Under the pieces are notes generated by a model that worked only from the letters and a program-made list of their open reading frames with translations, made no database searches and was not told the DNA's origin. Positions 11,740 through 23,619 of a DNA stretch of 64,000 nt are shown here, piece after piece. Made by a program: the position numbers and the translations under genes. Numbering within the stretch: position 1 is the stretch's first letter; each line of letters starts with the position of its first letter. Source of the DNA: Cenococcum geophilum 1.58 (Eukaryota > Ascomycota > Dothideomycetes > Gloniales > Gloniaceae). The stretch is from assembly GCA_001692895.1 (NCBI GenBank), contig KV748210.1:186001-250000 (forward strand), given 5' to 3'.

Positions 11740-12162
11740 TATAACGGAACCTTATAGCAGGTACTACGGTAGGCTTATTATTAGGCTAGGTATATAGGTG
11801 ATGCAAATTAAAGTTAACAACGTAATAATAACTAGTAGAGTAGTTGCCTAATAGATTAACTCTAATTATATTCTAAGAATTACTATAAGAAAGGAACTAT
11901 TTAGGTAGGGATTAAGGGTCCTTAAATACACAACCGTACTCCTATAAAATCCTTCTTATATATAATATACGTCTTATATATAAGGTACATAAGTTCCTCT
12001 TATTCCTCTTATTTAATACGTAGCATATTATATAACCTTAGTTACTATTCCTCGTTATATAGCTCTATCGGCTCTATCTTAGACCATGCTTATATTAACT
12101 AACTAGCTTCTTTTAACTCTTCTCTAAGTAGTTATAATATTATACTTAAAGCATCCGTAACA
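11740..12162 (-). repeat. 3' LTR of G2
   Basis: It runs from TATAACGG (TGTAACGG with a G-to-A change) to CCGTAACA. It matches the second G2 LTR and, inverted, both G1 LTRs. Confidence 0.9.
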
Positions 12163-13150
12163 CTATCTCCCTCCTCTTTATCTTTATCCTTAAAGATTTA
12201 AAATATCTCTAAGTCGTTTACTAGAGGTATAATATCCGTCTAATTAATTTAGTTAATATTGTTACTTATTATACCTAAAGTAATTTCTTCCTTATACGCC
12301 TAACGTTGTGCTTACACCGTTACTGTAATATTATCGCTTAGTAAAATTATACTATCTCCGTATTCTTATTATGCGAAAGAAAGGTTAGTTTATATTACGC
12401 TGGCGAGTCTATCTTTGCGATAACCGTCCTCTTACTTAGAGTACACTAAAGTAAATATTTGTTTATTTTATAACGTTTACTTTACTTCTAATGCTAAATA
12501 TACGCGTCCTATTACTCTTAATAGTTATCTAGTTCCTATATTAATTTGCCTTGGGGTTTTATATTTAATCTACTGCTATATAGCTAGATAGTAAACTATC
12601 TTAAGCCCTTACTAAATTAAAACGTTCTTGTAATACGGAACAAAAGGCCCTAAATGCTTATATTGCGGCATCTGCTTATTTACTCCGTCTTAAGAAGGTT
12701 TATAAAAAGGTCCGTTTTAAAAAGTAGAAGCTAGTAGAATAGGGTCTATAGGAACTTAGTAATAAAAGAATGGATTTTCTTTTAGCCGAGAAGGAAATAG
12801 ATTTAAGTAGTTTGGCAACTACTCTTTTTAAGTCCCCCTTAGGTAACTTATTCTTTAGCGATCCTTTTTTATTAATACTGCCTAACCTAATCTCTTCTAA
12901 TACTCCTGTACCTTTTCTATAGCATTCTTTAAATTCTTTAGTAGCTCTTAGGTAGTCTCATTGTAGCCTATCCACTTAACTTTATACTATATTTCGTTAT
13001 TAATATCCTTATAGCTAATAATCTTTAAAACTTGCTATTTATTTTCTTCCTATCCTCTATACGTGTCTACTTTATAAACTAGTGGCTTAACATTCCTATA
13101 TACTGGCTCTAGCATTGCGATATACTATATAGGGTAAATCTTTATTTTAG
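12163..13150 (-). pseudogene. G2 polyprotein, C-terminal end and 3' untranslated part
   Basis: This is the reverse complement of about 33080-34060 of G1. It includes the chromodomain-coding region and the long 3' segment before the polypurine tract. It is interrupted at 13151-13155 (CTAAT) by LTR-A. Confidence 0.8.
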
Positions 13151-13155
13151 CTAAT

Positions 13156-13353
13156 TGTTGGGAATAGGGCAAATTGCCGCCATATGCGGCAAATTGCCGT
13201 CACGTGAGGCAAGTTGCCGTCACGTGTTGCCGCGGCACTAGCGTGGTAAGGAACCTTAAGTTCCTTACCCTTCCCCTTTCTTGGAATAAAAACAACAACC
13301 ATTATACTATCTACGAACCGTAGCTACGTGATATCCCCCTTGTGTAACCAACA
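13156..13353 (+). repeat. LTR-A 5' LTR with repeated CACGTG boxes
   Basis: 198 bp. It contains a run of short similar units (GGCAAATTGCCG, TTGCCGTCACGTG twice) ending at CCGCGGC, so two CACGTG E-box palindromes lie within about 25 bp. Confidence 0.85.
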
Positions 13354-13762
13354 CTGATTAGTGGTTAACTTTATAGTTATGCTACAGAACAGCTAGGTAT
13401 TCACTAAGAAGAGACGAGCCACTGTACCAGTGCTACTCGTGCTAAGGGAAGCTGTCTTTTAAGGTTAGAACTGGTCCTAAACCTTAAATAGAACTCTTTC
13501 ACGAATCTAAGGATCTAAAGGCCAGAACTAGTCCTAAGCCTTCCCCAGATTACAGATTCTTGCGTCTATTACGCAGAACAATATGCTTTACAAGTCTTCG
13601 CGATTTAAGGCTAGAACTGGTCTTAAGCCCTATAATCGCAAATACACGTCCAAACGCGTACTAAACGATAAACGCGTACCAAATGACAAATACACATCAC
13701 GAACGCGTACTAGACGATAATCCCTATACTAATAACATCTCCCTCCCTCCGAAGACATAACT

Positions 13763-14630
13763 ATGGCTATTCCAAATAACTGGAGAGACTCCTTACCACT
13801 AGGGGTAGCTATATACGCGAAACTTATCGACGAAAATTGGGACGAATTTACCCTTAATATAATAACTTATACCGCAAAATAAGTTAACGGCTTTCTCCTA
13901 TACCGTATTCTATTTTACCGAAGTAGATACTACGCCGATTCACAGCTATGGGAATATTTTAGGGAGGATTTTATAGGATGGACTGCCAACACCTGGGTAC
14001 TTGGTAATATTTATATTATTTAAGATTTTCGAGACTTCCTTTGGGAGAAAGGAGTATTTATCCCTATAAATGGGGGTACTATTAGAGATAATATTCAGCA
14101 AGTCCTTAACGCAGAAGAAGAGCATAAATAGACTCTATAAGAGATTAAGCACTAAAAGAAGTTTAACTCTTAAGGGAATCCTAATAACGGACAGCTATAA
14201 GTAATACTATAGATAACCTTAGGCTATCAAACACCTTAAGTTCCTTAGGCTGCCGTATTTTAACCTGTGTAATAAGCTCCGCATTAAGCTCCGTAATAAG
14301 CTCCGAAGTAACCTCTATAGCAACTACAACCTCCGTAGCAACCTCCGCGGCAACATCCGTAGCAACCTCCGCGGCAACATCCGCAACAACCTCCGTCTTT
14401 AGTTCCGCAGCTATTGCTTCCACCTCCGTCTTTAGTTCCCTAGTATCCACCTCTGTCTTTAGTTCTGTATCTATCGCAGTAGCCTCCGCAGCAATCTCTG
14501 TAGCAACCTCTGCAGCAATCTCCGTAGCAATCTCCGTAGTAATCTCTGTAACAACCTCCGTAACAACCCAGATCTACGTTACCACTACAAGATTAGGAGA
14601 AGTTTAGCAGGGAATTGGAATACGGCAGAG
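13763..14630 (+). pseudogene. Gag-like protein of LTR-A
   Basis: From ATG 13763 the frame reads MAIPNNWRDSLPLG, then FREDFIGW, FRDFLWEKGVFIPINGGT and IRDNIQ, and ends its conserved part with KKFNSQGNPNNGQ. A low-complexity tail follows in which a CAA/ACC/TCC/GTA-type triplet pattern repeats. The conserved part aligns clearly with the equivalent protein in LTR-B. Stops are former Gln codons, so RIP has silenced it. No zinc knuckle is visible. It resembles no family I can name beyond its position as the only protein of an LTR element. Confidence 0.6.
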
Positions 14631-14657
14631 GGTATGATTAATATCGGCTACAAAGCA

Positions 14658-14836
14658 CTGATGGAGGTTCTCGTAGAGACCCTTATAGAGGTTCTTGTGG
14701 AGATCCTCGTGGAGATTCTCGTAGAGGTCCTTGTGGAGGTCCTCGCAGAGGTCCTTATAGAGGTCCTTATAGAGGTCCTCGTGGAGGTCCTTGCAGAGGT
14801 CCTTGCAGAGGTTCTCGTGGAGGTCCTCGTAGAGTA
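14658..14836. repeat. 12 bp tandem array (GAGGTCCTCGTG type) in LTR-A
   Basis: About 15 copies of a 12 bp unit, consensus GAGGTCCTYGTG with variants GAGGTTCTCGTA and GAGGTCCTTGCA. It is open in several frames because the unit is a multiple of three. Confidence 0.85.
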
Positions 14837-15075
14837 TTAAGAACTCTTTGGGATTTGATGGATTAGTGGCCAAGATAACCCGGCAGATGTGATGACAAAG
14901 GCAATTTAAGAGCATTCCTATTGGTCGACTGTCGTTCCCATTTGCTCGAGCTAGCCGTATCTAGTTACGCTCCGCTAGCTCCGCAACCCTATTTTAACGA
15001 CATAGTTTCCTAGGGCGTACTACCTGCTAAATTCCTACTATACTCTGCCGACCCTAACTTCTGCCAGCCAATCAG

Positions 15076-15102
15076 GATTTTCCATCCCCGGGATGGAAAA
15101 TC
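15076..15102. other. Perfect 27 bp palindrome in LTR-A
   Basis: Two 13 bp arms, GATTTTCCATCCC and its exact reverse complement, surround a single C. LTR-B has the same palindrome at 18639-18665 with a paired change in both arms. Confidence 0.9.
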
Positions 15103-15264
15103 GCCATTGGCTCGCTTACTACTAGCGCCTCGGCGGCCTACTCGTCTTCGCGTTAACCCCCTAACACCCTTCCTCTTTTTCTTCTTCCCCTTAGCTTTGT
15201 ACTTTTGTATAGTAGCAATCTATAGGTGTTTGTAGATGGCAACTATAAAAAGAAGAGTTGCTAG

Positions 15265-15462
15265 TGTTGGGAATAGGGCAAATTGCCGCCATATGTGGTA
15301 AATTGCCGTCACGTGAGGCAAGTTGCCGTCACGTGTTGCCGCGGCACTAGCGTGGTAAGGAACCTTAAGTTCCTTACCCTTCCCCTTTCTTGGAATAAAA
15401 ATAACAACCATTATACTATCTACGAACCGTAGCTACGTGATATCCCCCTTATGTAACCAACA
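15265..15462 (+). repeat. LTR-A 3' LTR
   Basis: 198 bp, nearly identical to 13156-13353, followed by the target duplication CTAAT. Confidence 0.9.
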
Positions 15463-15467
15463 CTAAT

Positions 15468-16531
15468 AGATTTAACTTAAATATAACTAGTAAAATCTTT
15501 TACTTAATTTTAAAAGGTCCTAGTCTAACGTAGTCTAACTTCTTACTTAGTTATTAACTCTTAAAATTTTTATATAGTAGCTATACTTTATCTCCCTCCT
15601 TAAGATCTAGTCCCTTAGATCTCTTAGCATTATAATACTTTTTTATTCTTTTCTATACTTTCTTTACTAATTCTATAAGGTCTATATAAAGATTTATTAG
15701 TACCTTTATTTTTTTCTTTAGCTATGCTACTTATTTTCTTCGCTTATTATAGTAATAATAATATTCTTAGCTTATATCTATAGTTTGCTTTAAATAGTAA
15801 TATACCTATTTCTTTTTATAGTGTTGCATTATATATAAACTATATAACTAGTAATAATAATACCTAATTATTCTGCGTGTAATTAATATAATGTCTTAGA
15901 TACTATTCTAGTGTCTAATTTAATCTTTCTATTTAACCGTCTGTCTGCGGATAATATACGGTAGAAGTTACTACTCTAACTTCTTACTCCGCTAAGAATA
16001 CCTCCTAAAATACTGCTATAAATCTTAGATCTCTATCTAATATAATCTTACTTAGTACTCCGTGTCTTATAAATACTTCTTTAATATAGATTTTAGCGAT
16101 ATCTTCTACTAATATTTCTTCCGTGCATGCTATAAAGTATCCCCACTTTATAAGCTTATCCACTATTACTAAGATTACGTTATAATCTTATCCAGTAATA
16201 GGATTTCTTAACTTTAGTAATTTAATAATAAAGTCCTATAATATGACCTCCTATAGTCTCTCTAGTATTTTAATAGGTTATAGCCCTCTATATAGCTTAT
16301 ACCTCGTTAGTTTATTCCTCTAGTAATTTAAATACTCTTTTATAACTTTTTACACTAAGCCCTAGATTCTATTAATAATATACTCCTCCTAGAGTTTTAA
16401 CACTAAGCCTATGGCTCTATTATGTCCTTAAGTTATTCCCTTATAGAAATCTTCTATAAAGTGTTCTGCTATACTTCTTAGGATATACTTTACCTCTCTA
16501 TATTTATATAATATTTCTTCTTCTAGATATT
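15468..16531 (-). pseudogene. G2 integrase segment
   Basis: Reverse complement of about 32000-33070 of G1: the integrase core and C-terminal part, dense with stops from RIP. It is interrupted at CTAAC by LTR-B. Confidence 0.8.
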
Positions 16532-17142
16532 CTAACTGTCGGGAATGAGGCAATTTGCCGTCACGTACGGCAAACTGCCATCACGTGATGGCAAGTTGCT
16601 ATCACGTGTCGCCGCGGCACTAGCGTGGCGAGGAGCCTTAAGCTCCTTGCCCTTCCTCATTCCAATCAAAAAAAAGCTTTATTAACCAACATCACTGTAA
16701 CCCTACTCGAGTAGTCGTTATTGGTGAGTCACCCTATATAACCAACACTGATCAGTGGTTGAATACATAGTTAACCACAGAGCAGCTAGGTCTTCAAATA
16801 GAAGAAATAGTCTTATATAGGGGTGCCATATGCGCTTATATGGAATAGATCCCAGTAACACTGTGCTACCTTAGACTTACGGAAAACTAATAATAGAAGT
16901 GTTACTAAGTACTAGGAAATACTAAGTTGTGTCTATTATACAGAACAACCGCGTTTACGAAGATTTAGTTAAGTACTTTAGGTTAGAAGTGTTACTAAAC
17001 CTAAGGTCCTAAGTTAACGTCTAAAACGCGTTGAACAATATCTCAAATTACCTACCTCTTAACAGCAAACCTACGAGATCCTACAAAACCGAAAATCCTA
17101 CCTACCTTTAACGTACGATACCCCGTCAATTCTATACCTACT

Positions 17143-18620
17143 ATGGCGTTAACCTACCTAAAGAAGTACGAGAAAGATATTAACCTAAAGATATAGAATA
17201 GAGATATTAACCTTATAAACGCTAAACCATAAGACCTAAACGGATTCTTATTACACCGTATAGCACACTATAAAGATAGTAAATACGATAATACCGCGCT
17301 ATAGGAATATATAAGGGAGGACTTTATTAGATGGATAAAGGAAATATAGGCTCCCGCGAATAAGGATATCGTATAAGACTTCCGTAACTTTTTACGGGAG
17401 TATAGAGTATTCGTCCCTATAGACGGGGGCGTTATTAGAGACAATATTTAGGAGTATATTATTAATGTAAAAGAAGAGCATAAATAGACTCTATAAGAGA
17501 TTAAGATTGAGCACCAAATACGCGCTATAAAGAAGTTTAACTCTTAAGGGAATTCTAATAACGGACAGCCACAAGCTCCGTCTATATAAGCTCCATTTAT
17601 ATAAGCTCCGTCCGCACAAGCTCCGTCCCACTAGTAAGCTTAATAAGAACCTCCGTAAGAACCTCCGTAGTAACCTCACTAGCAACCTCCGTAGTAGCCT
17701 CTGCAGAAACCACCACAGACAACCTTAGGCTATCAAACACCTCAAGTTCCTTAAGCTATTGTATCTTAACCTGTGCCTTAAGCTCCGTCCCTATAAGCTC
17801 CGTCTATATAAGCTCCGCCTATACAAGCTCCGTCTATATAAGCTCCGTCTATATAAGCTCCATCCGCTTAAGCTCCGTCCTACTAGTAATCTCCGTAGCA
17901 ATCTCCGCAGTAATCTTCATAGTAATCTCCGTAATAAGCCTCTACTTCTCCATAAACATTTAATAAGCTTTAGAAGATCTAGCGTAGAGGGAAATTCTAA
18001 GACTCTTATAGTTCCCAAGGTAGCTATAAAGGTAGCTACTAGCGTGATCCAGACAGGAAGTTCTTATAGAGGGTGCCATAAAGAGAAAGTAATATAGGGG
18101 GGGGAGCGGTTAAAATAGCATAGTTACGCAAGCAAAGCATAAAGAAAGAACTACTAGTATTTGCGGCAGCTATAAACCCAATAAGCCTTATACTAATATG
18201 CCCGCGACACAAACCATAAACTAGACAACGATAGCGCTAATACGCCTACTATTACGAACCAACCCTATAACAAGACTCCGTACTAATCTGCCTACGGAAC
18301 CGACCCTACGCTAGTACTATACTGCTATATACTATTAACAAACTAATAGCGCCGCTATGCCTACTATTACGATACTAATTGCGCTAATATGCCTGCGATC
18401 TACCAACCAAATAATCGTGCCTATACGCCTACAATTAACCGACCGACTAATAGACAAGCTCTATACTTAACTACTATTACTACCGCCGCTGGTACTATAC
18501 TATTACCCAAATAGACTTTTGCTGCTTCCACCTGCAGCTAAACCAATACCTTACTGCCTTCCTGCAGCATTATATCTATAAAAAAAGAATTGCCAGAAGC
18601 TTCTTATGGAACTTAGTAAG
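17143..18620 (+). pseudogene. Gag-like protein of LTR-B with Gln/Pro-rich repeats
   Basis: From ATG 17143 the frame begins MALTYLKKYEKD. It shares with LTR-A the blocks IREDFI.W, FR.FL.E..VF.PI.GG and EEHKQTLQEIK, then KKFNSQGN.NNGQPQ. Two Gln/Pro/Ser-rich tracts follow (about 17570-17700 and 17770-17950), with decapeptide-like units such as QAPSIQAP, and then a basic, Tyr-rich tail. Nearly all interruptions are TAG/TAA at expected Gln codons. It could be a nucleic-acid-binding capsid protein; no enzyme motif is seen. Confidence 0.6.
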
Positions 18621-18638
18621 GTAGATAACGCCAATTAG

Positions 18639-18665
18639 GATTTTCTATCCCCGGGATAGAAAATC
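18639..18665. other. Perfect 27 bp palindrome in LTR-B
   Basis: Arms GATTTTCTATCCC and GGGATAGAAAATC around one C. Relative to LTR-A, one position in each arm has changed in the matching way, so the palindrome stays perfect. Confidence 0.9.
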
Positions 18666-19083
18666 GCTATTAGCTCGCTTATAGCTAGCGCCTTAGCGGC
18701 CCTAATGGCCCTAACACGATATCTACCTACGACTCCTTAGCAAGAAAGCACCACGTGCTAAGAGGCAAATTTTAGGACAGCGAGACTTATATTACAATAG
18801 CAATAGTAAGTAAAAAGGATCCATATTTGTTATAATAGTCAAGCAGTATTTATATATAGAGGGCAACCACAAAAGAAGAGTTGCCAGTGTCGGGAATGAG
18901 GCAATTTGCCGTCACGTGATGGCAAGTTGCCATCACGTGTCGCCGCGGCACTAGCGTGGCGAGGAGCCTTAAGCTCCTCGCCCTTCCTCATTCCAATTAA
19001 AAAAAAGCTTTATTAACCAACATCACTGTAACCCTACTCGAGTAGTCGTTATTAGTGAGTCACCCTATATGACCAACACTAAC

Positions 19084-21358
19084 TATTTCTCTAGTTATGC
19101 TTTAAAGATCCTTTATACCTAAAAGCTCTCTAATAACTTATAAACTCTATCTAGTTTATCGTCTTCTTAAGTTGCTATAATTTTCGGATAATTATATCTA
19201 ATTAATCCGTCTATGTCTTTTCGCAATAAAGCCCCTAATAGCTTTTTATTATTTTATAATTTAGCCTTTCTACTTAGAGCGTCTGCTTATATATTATCTA
19301 TGCCTTTAGTATACTAAATCTTAAAATAGTATTCTATAAGCATCTCTACCTATTTAACCTATCTTTAGTTAAGTTCCTTCGTTATTAGAAATCCTATTAG
19401 GTTTTTATAATCTATTTTAACTATAAATAGTTTCTCTATACCTTATAAGAATGCTCTTTATTTCTTTAATACTATAACTATACCTAATAACTCCTTATTA
19501 TAAATGTTATAGTTTAACTTTAGTAGTGTTATCTTCTAACTATAGTATACCACTAGGTGCTATCTATCTTAATATTTTTTATATAAAGTACGCCCCTAGT
19601 ATAAAGTTTAATATATCTGTTTTTACAACCGTCTCTAGTCCTAGTTAATAGATTTTAAGAACTAGCTCCTAGGTAAACAATCCTTTAACTTCTTTAAATA
19701 ATTTTTACTGTTCCTCTCCCTATACCTATAGTTCTTCTTTCTTTATTAACTGCGTAAATAGTTTAATATCCTTTAACCATTGCGCTATAAACCTTCTATA
19801 GTAGTTGCAAAACCCTAAGAATAATCTTAACTATATAAAGTTCTCTAGTTCTTACCAATTTATTATAGCTTCAATCTTTTTTAGATCTATACTAAGCTAG
19901 CCTAGTTTAATAATAAATTTAACAAAATTAGTCTTTTTAGTAAAGAACTTGCATTTCTTAATTATTACTAGTATCTATTCTTTCTATAGTCTCTTTAAGA
20001 CCCATTTAACATATTCTCTATATTCTCCCTTAGTTATTAAGTAGATAATAATATTATTAAGGTATACTATAATAAATTCATCTAAGTATTCTCCTAATAT
20101 ATTATTAATACGCTTCTAGAACGTTGCTAGTACGTTTATAAGCCTAAATTATATAACTAATAGTTTATACAGTCCTTCCTTTAACCTAAAGGCTACCTTT
20201 TATTTATTACCTTCCTTAATCCGGATCTAATAGTACGCCTATCTTAGATCTATCTTTATAAAGATTTATACATTGCCTATCCTATCTTAGATTTCGCTAA
20301 TTAAGGGTAAAGGATACCTATCCTTTCTAGTAATACTGTTTAACTATCTATAGTTAATATATAGCCTTAGTTTACTATTTTTCTTTAGTATAAACAGTAC
20401 TGGATAACCTGCTAATAACTATAATAGTCTAATGTATCCCTTTTATAGGTTTTCCTAGATAAACTCTTTTAGTGCTCTACCTTTCTCTTCGGTAAGCTTA
20501 TAGGTTAGAAAGAACCTTAGACTTATTTCTAGTTCTAACTCTATCTTATAGTCCTATACTATATACTCTAATAGCTTCTTACTTTCTAGTAACCATAGTT
20601 TTTTGCTATACTTATGGTATCTCTTTGGTATATAACTTAATCCTTTTTCTATTTCTTTGTAGGTGGCTCCTACTTAGTACTATACTAACTTGGCCTATTA
20701 TTATATCTTATAGCGTTAAGTATCCCTAATATTAACCTAACTTATAATCTAATTAATCTTTAGATTATATTCCTATAACTAAGGCATTCCTAATACTACC
20801 TTATTATTTCCTAATAGTAATATATTAAAAGATATCTTAATTTATCTCCCTTTAATGGTTAGCTAAATAGGTCCTATTTTAAGATTAATAATACCTCCTC
20901 TGTAGGCTATTAGATCTCCTAAAATCGTCACTAATAGGTAAAAGTACTCCTTTTTCCTATGTGGTAACCCCATTCTTTTAACTACTGCTAATAAGATATA
21001 GTTCCTTATTACTCCACTATCTATTAATACTTTAAACTATTAATCTTACTATTTAACTTGTAAATTTAGGTATTATCCTTAAATTCCTTTAAGGGTTTAA
21101 GGCTCTACTACTAGTTCCCTCTAGTCCTGTAGGCCTCCACTTTTCCTAACTATTAGCTGCTTAATCTTATTTATACTTAGTTTACTTTTAGCTAATACTT
21201 AGTTCGTTTTTTATCTTTAATATACTATAGACATATATTCTCTAGGTATTTCCACCACTATTATTTATCTAGGCATTCTTCCGTAAAAAATCTTCCTGGT
21301 TAAAGTATTAAGTCCCCTTAGCTTTATACTTCCGCTAGGTACTAACCATATATATACC
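19084..21358 (-). pseudogene. G2 reverse transcriptase, RNase H and integrase N-terminal segment
   Basis: Reverse complement of about 29760-32000 of G1. The RT core (YFDD region) and RNase H can be followed in reverse complement with the same RIP stops. It is interrupted at a TA by the 3.86 kb TIR element. Confidence 0.8.
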
Positions 21359-21566
21359 TACATCAGGATTTTTTTTTTGGGCGCGTTGTTGCAGATTGCG
21401 GCAATTTGCTGCAAACTGTGCGATTTGTGTGGTTGTATATGGTCGTTAGCGATTCGCGCAAACCGCGCGTTTCGCAATAAATTTGCAGCTTCTGCTAGCA
21501 AATTGCAGCAAAACGCTTAACCACTAAACTAATGCTAGCTTTTTGCTACCCTATAAATAAATAGCA

Positions 21567-21682
21567 CGTAAACTGTATAAGCTGTACAAACTGTACAAAC
21601 TATACGAACTGTACGAACTATATAAACTATACAAACTATACAAACTATACGAACTATACAAACTGTATAAACTGTACAAATT
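21567..21682. repeat. 10 bp tandem array (AACTRTACRA)
   Basis: About eleven degenerate copies of a unit such as AACTGTACAA / AACTATACGA. Confidence 0.8.
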
Positions 21683-21797
21683 ATAACTATATAAAATTAT
21701 ATTATATTATATAATAACTAAATTATTATATATTTCCATAGATTGCTATAATATACTTTTAAATATATTTATATTATAACTATATAAAATATAAAGC

Positions 21798-21887
21798 TAT
21801 CTAACTGCCTGCCTACCTGCCTACCTACCTACCTACCTACCTGCCTGCCTACCTACCTACCTACCTACCTACCTACCTATCTGTCTA

Positions 21888-21920
<33 letters not shown>

Positions 21921-22000
21921 ACCTACCCGTCTATGCCCACCTGTCTGTGCTTACCTGTCTGTGCCTACCTGTCTATGCCTACCTGCCTATGCCTACCTAT
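21798..22000. repeat. Tetranucleotide array (CTAC/CTGC/CTGT)
   Basis: A run of CTAC, CTGC and then CTGT units, degenerating into units with TGCCTACCTGTCTA. It is followed by ATCGATCG repeats at 22018-22032. Confidence 0.9.
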
Positions 22001-22071
22001 CTATATTACCTTGATTCGATCGATCGATCGAATCGTTTATAGTGTTCGCTGGCTGGTCGTTTGAACGGTTG

Positions 22072-22530
22072 TCGTGTAGCTCTAGCAGCGATCGTGTAGC
22101 TCTGGCGACGGTCGTCTGGCTCTAGCGATGGTTATCTGGCTCTGGCTCCGGCCGTCTAGCTCTGGCGATGGTCGTCTAGCTCTGGCGACGGTCGTCTGGC
22201 GATAACAACGGTCGTCTAGCTCTAACAATGGTCATCTGGCTCTGGCGATGGTCATCTAGCTCTGGCTCCAGCCGTCTGGCTCTGGCGACGGTCGTCTAGC
22301 TCTAGCGACGGTCGTCTAGCGATAATAACGGTCGTCTAGCTCTAACGACGGTTATCTGACTCTGGCGATGGTCATCTAGCTCTGGCTCCGGCCGTCTGGC
22401 TCTGGCGACGGTCGTCTAGCTCTAACGACGGTCGTCTAGCTCTGACGACGGTTGTCTAGCTCTGGCGACGGCCATCTGGCTCTGGCTCTGGTCGTCTAGC
22501 TCTGACGACGGTCGCCTGGCGATGGCGACG
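22072..22530. repeat. 20 bp tandem array (GTCGTCTAGCTCTGGCGACG)
   Basis: More than 20 copies of a 20 bp unit with variants (TCTGGCTCCGGCC, GATAACAACG). Higher-order blocks of about 120-160 bp recur. Confidence 0.9.
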
Positions 22531-22684
22531 GTCGTTTTCTGGCTGTTGTTCTGGTGTCTCCTTAAGTAGGGAGGATGTAAGGAAGAAAGGGTAAAAAATG
22601 AGGTGGCTACCTAGGTGTATATAGGGGGTATACTTGGCAGAGGCACGTGTAGAGGCTATTGGGAATATAGCGGGGACCCGATAC

Positions 22685-23020
22685 AGAGCTTCGTGTAGAG
22701 CCTCCGTGCGCAGAGCTTCGCGCAGAGCCTCGTGCAGAGCCTCTGTACGTAGAGCTTCGTGTAGAGCTTCGTGCAGAGCTTCGTGCAGAGCCTCCGTACG
22801 CAGAGCTTCGCGCAGAGCCTCGTGCAGAGCCTCTGTACGTAGAGCTTCGTGTAGAGCTTCGTGTAGAGCTTCGTGTAGAGCTTCGTGTAGAGCTTCGTGT
22901 AGAGCTTCGTGTAGAGCTTCGTGCAGAGCCTCTGTACGCAGAGCTTTATGTAGAGCCTTGTGTAGAACCTCGTGCAAAGCTTCGTGTAGAGCTTCGTGTG
23001 GAGCTTCGTGCAGCGCTTTA
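22685..23020. repeat. 12 bp tandem array (AGAGCTTCGTGC)
   Basis: About 28 copies of AGAGCTTCGTGY, with interspersed AGAGCCTCNGTACGC variants forming longer blocks. It reads open in several frames. Confidence 0.9.
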
Positions 23021-23065
23021 TGCAGTTTTGTGGTATTTTTATTACATTTTTATTACATTTTTGTT

Positions 23066-23290
23066 GCAGCCAAAAATTAGGGTCTGCTTAAGTCGCTTAA
23101 GTCGCAATTTTAGTAATTTACACAAAGTAGCCTGTAAATCGCTTAAATCGCTTACCTCAGCGAGCTCAGACGCGATTTTTTAGCTAGCATCGGAATAACC
23201 TACGCCGTCTTCCGAATTGCAAAATCACGTCTGAGAGGGTTTGGCGAGATTTGTTAAAATCCTAAGCAAAATCCATAAAATAGAGATTAC
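23066..23290 (+). repeat. Internal long terminal repeat of the 3.86 kb element, left arm
   Basis: It starts TTGCAGCCAAAAATTAGGGTCTGC as in the 13-246 MITE, but the tip CATCAGGA..GGGCGCG is missing. It continues through CTTACCTCAGCGAGCTCAGA and TCTGAGAGGGTTTGGCGAGA. These appear inverted at 24985-25110 (TCTCGCCAAAGTCCCTCAGA and TCTGAGCTTCTGAGGTAAG). Confidence 0.7.
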
Positions 23291-23619
23291 GGATATCNAA
23301 TTTATTTATTCACACAACACGTTATTATTAAACCCTATAGTCACTTTTTTTTTAAGACTTAGGGCTTCTAAATGGTATAAATTTTATTATACGGCTACCA
23401 CTTAGTCCTGACATTAATTTCGTTAAAGTTAAAAAACGCGTTATTAAAAGCCTAAGCATATATTGTATCTTATTAAATAGTCTACTAATATAGATAAAAC
23501 TATACAGATATATAGATATCTACTACTTAAAGCTATTGCAACACCTAGTAGGTGCTATAGTTGGGTCTTTCCTTAAAAATATCCTCCCTTGGCCCGGAGC
23601 TACTACTAGGGGGTAAGCT

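Larger units (their letters stand above)
13156..15462 (+). mobile_element. LTR-A: short gag-only LTR retrotransposon (2.3 kb)
   Basis: Two 198 bp LTRs (13156-13353 and 15265-15462) begin TGTTGGGAATAGGG and end AACCAACA. The element is flanked by the perfect 5 bp duplication CTAAT (13151-13155 and 15463-15467) inside the G2 integrase/chromodomain region. The interior has one gag-like reading frame, a Thr/Ser/Val-type repeat stretch, a 12 bp tandem array and a 27 bp perfect palindrome, but no protease, reverse transcriptase or integrase. It must have depended on another element for movement. Confidence 0.85.
16537..19078 (+). mobile_element. LTR-B: gag-only LTR retrotransposon related to LTR-A (2.5 kb)
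   Basis: LTRs at 16537-16747 and 18888-19078 begin TGTCGGGAATGAGG and end ACCAACA. The perfect 5 bp duplication CTAAC is at 16532-16536 and 19079-19083. The 3' LTR lacks one copy of a 20 bp internal unit that is present twice in the 5' LTR. The interior has a single gag-like frame and no pol. It shares LTR boxes, conserved gag block and palindrome with LTR-A but is a distinct subfamily. Confidence 0.85.

Noticed and set aside
14181..14915. ORFs of 68-103 codons in LTR-A
   Set aside because: Shadows of the gag-like repeat tail and the 12 bp array; the conserved frame is on the plus strand from 13763.
13156..19078. CRISPR-like spacing of TTGCC/CACGTG units
   Set aside because: The units lie inside LTRs with target duplications, and the organism is a fungus.
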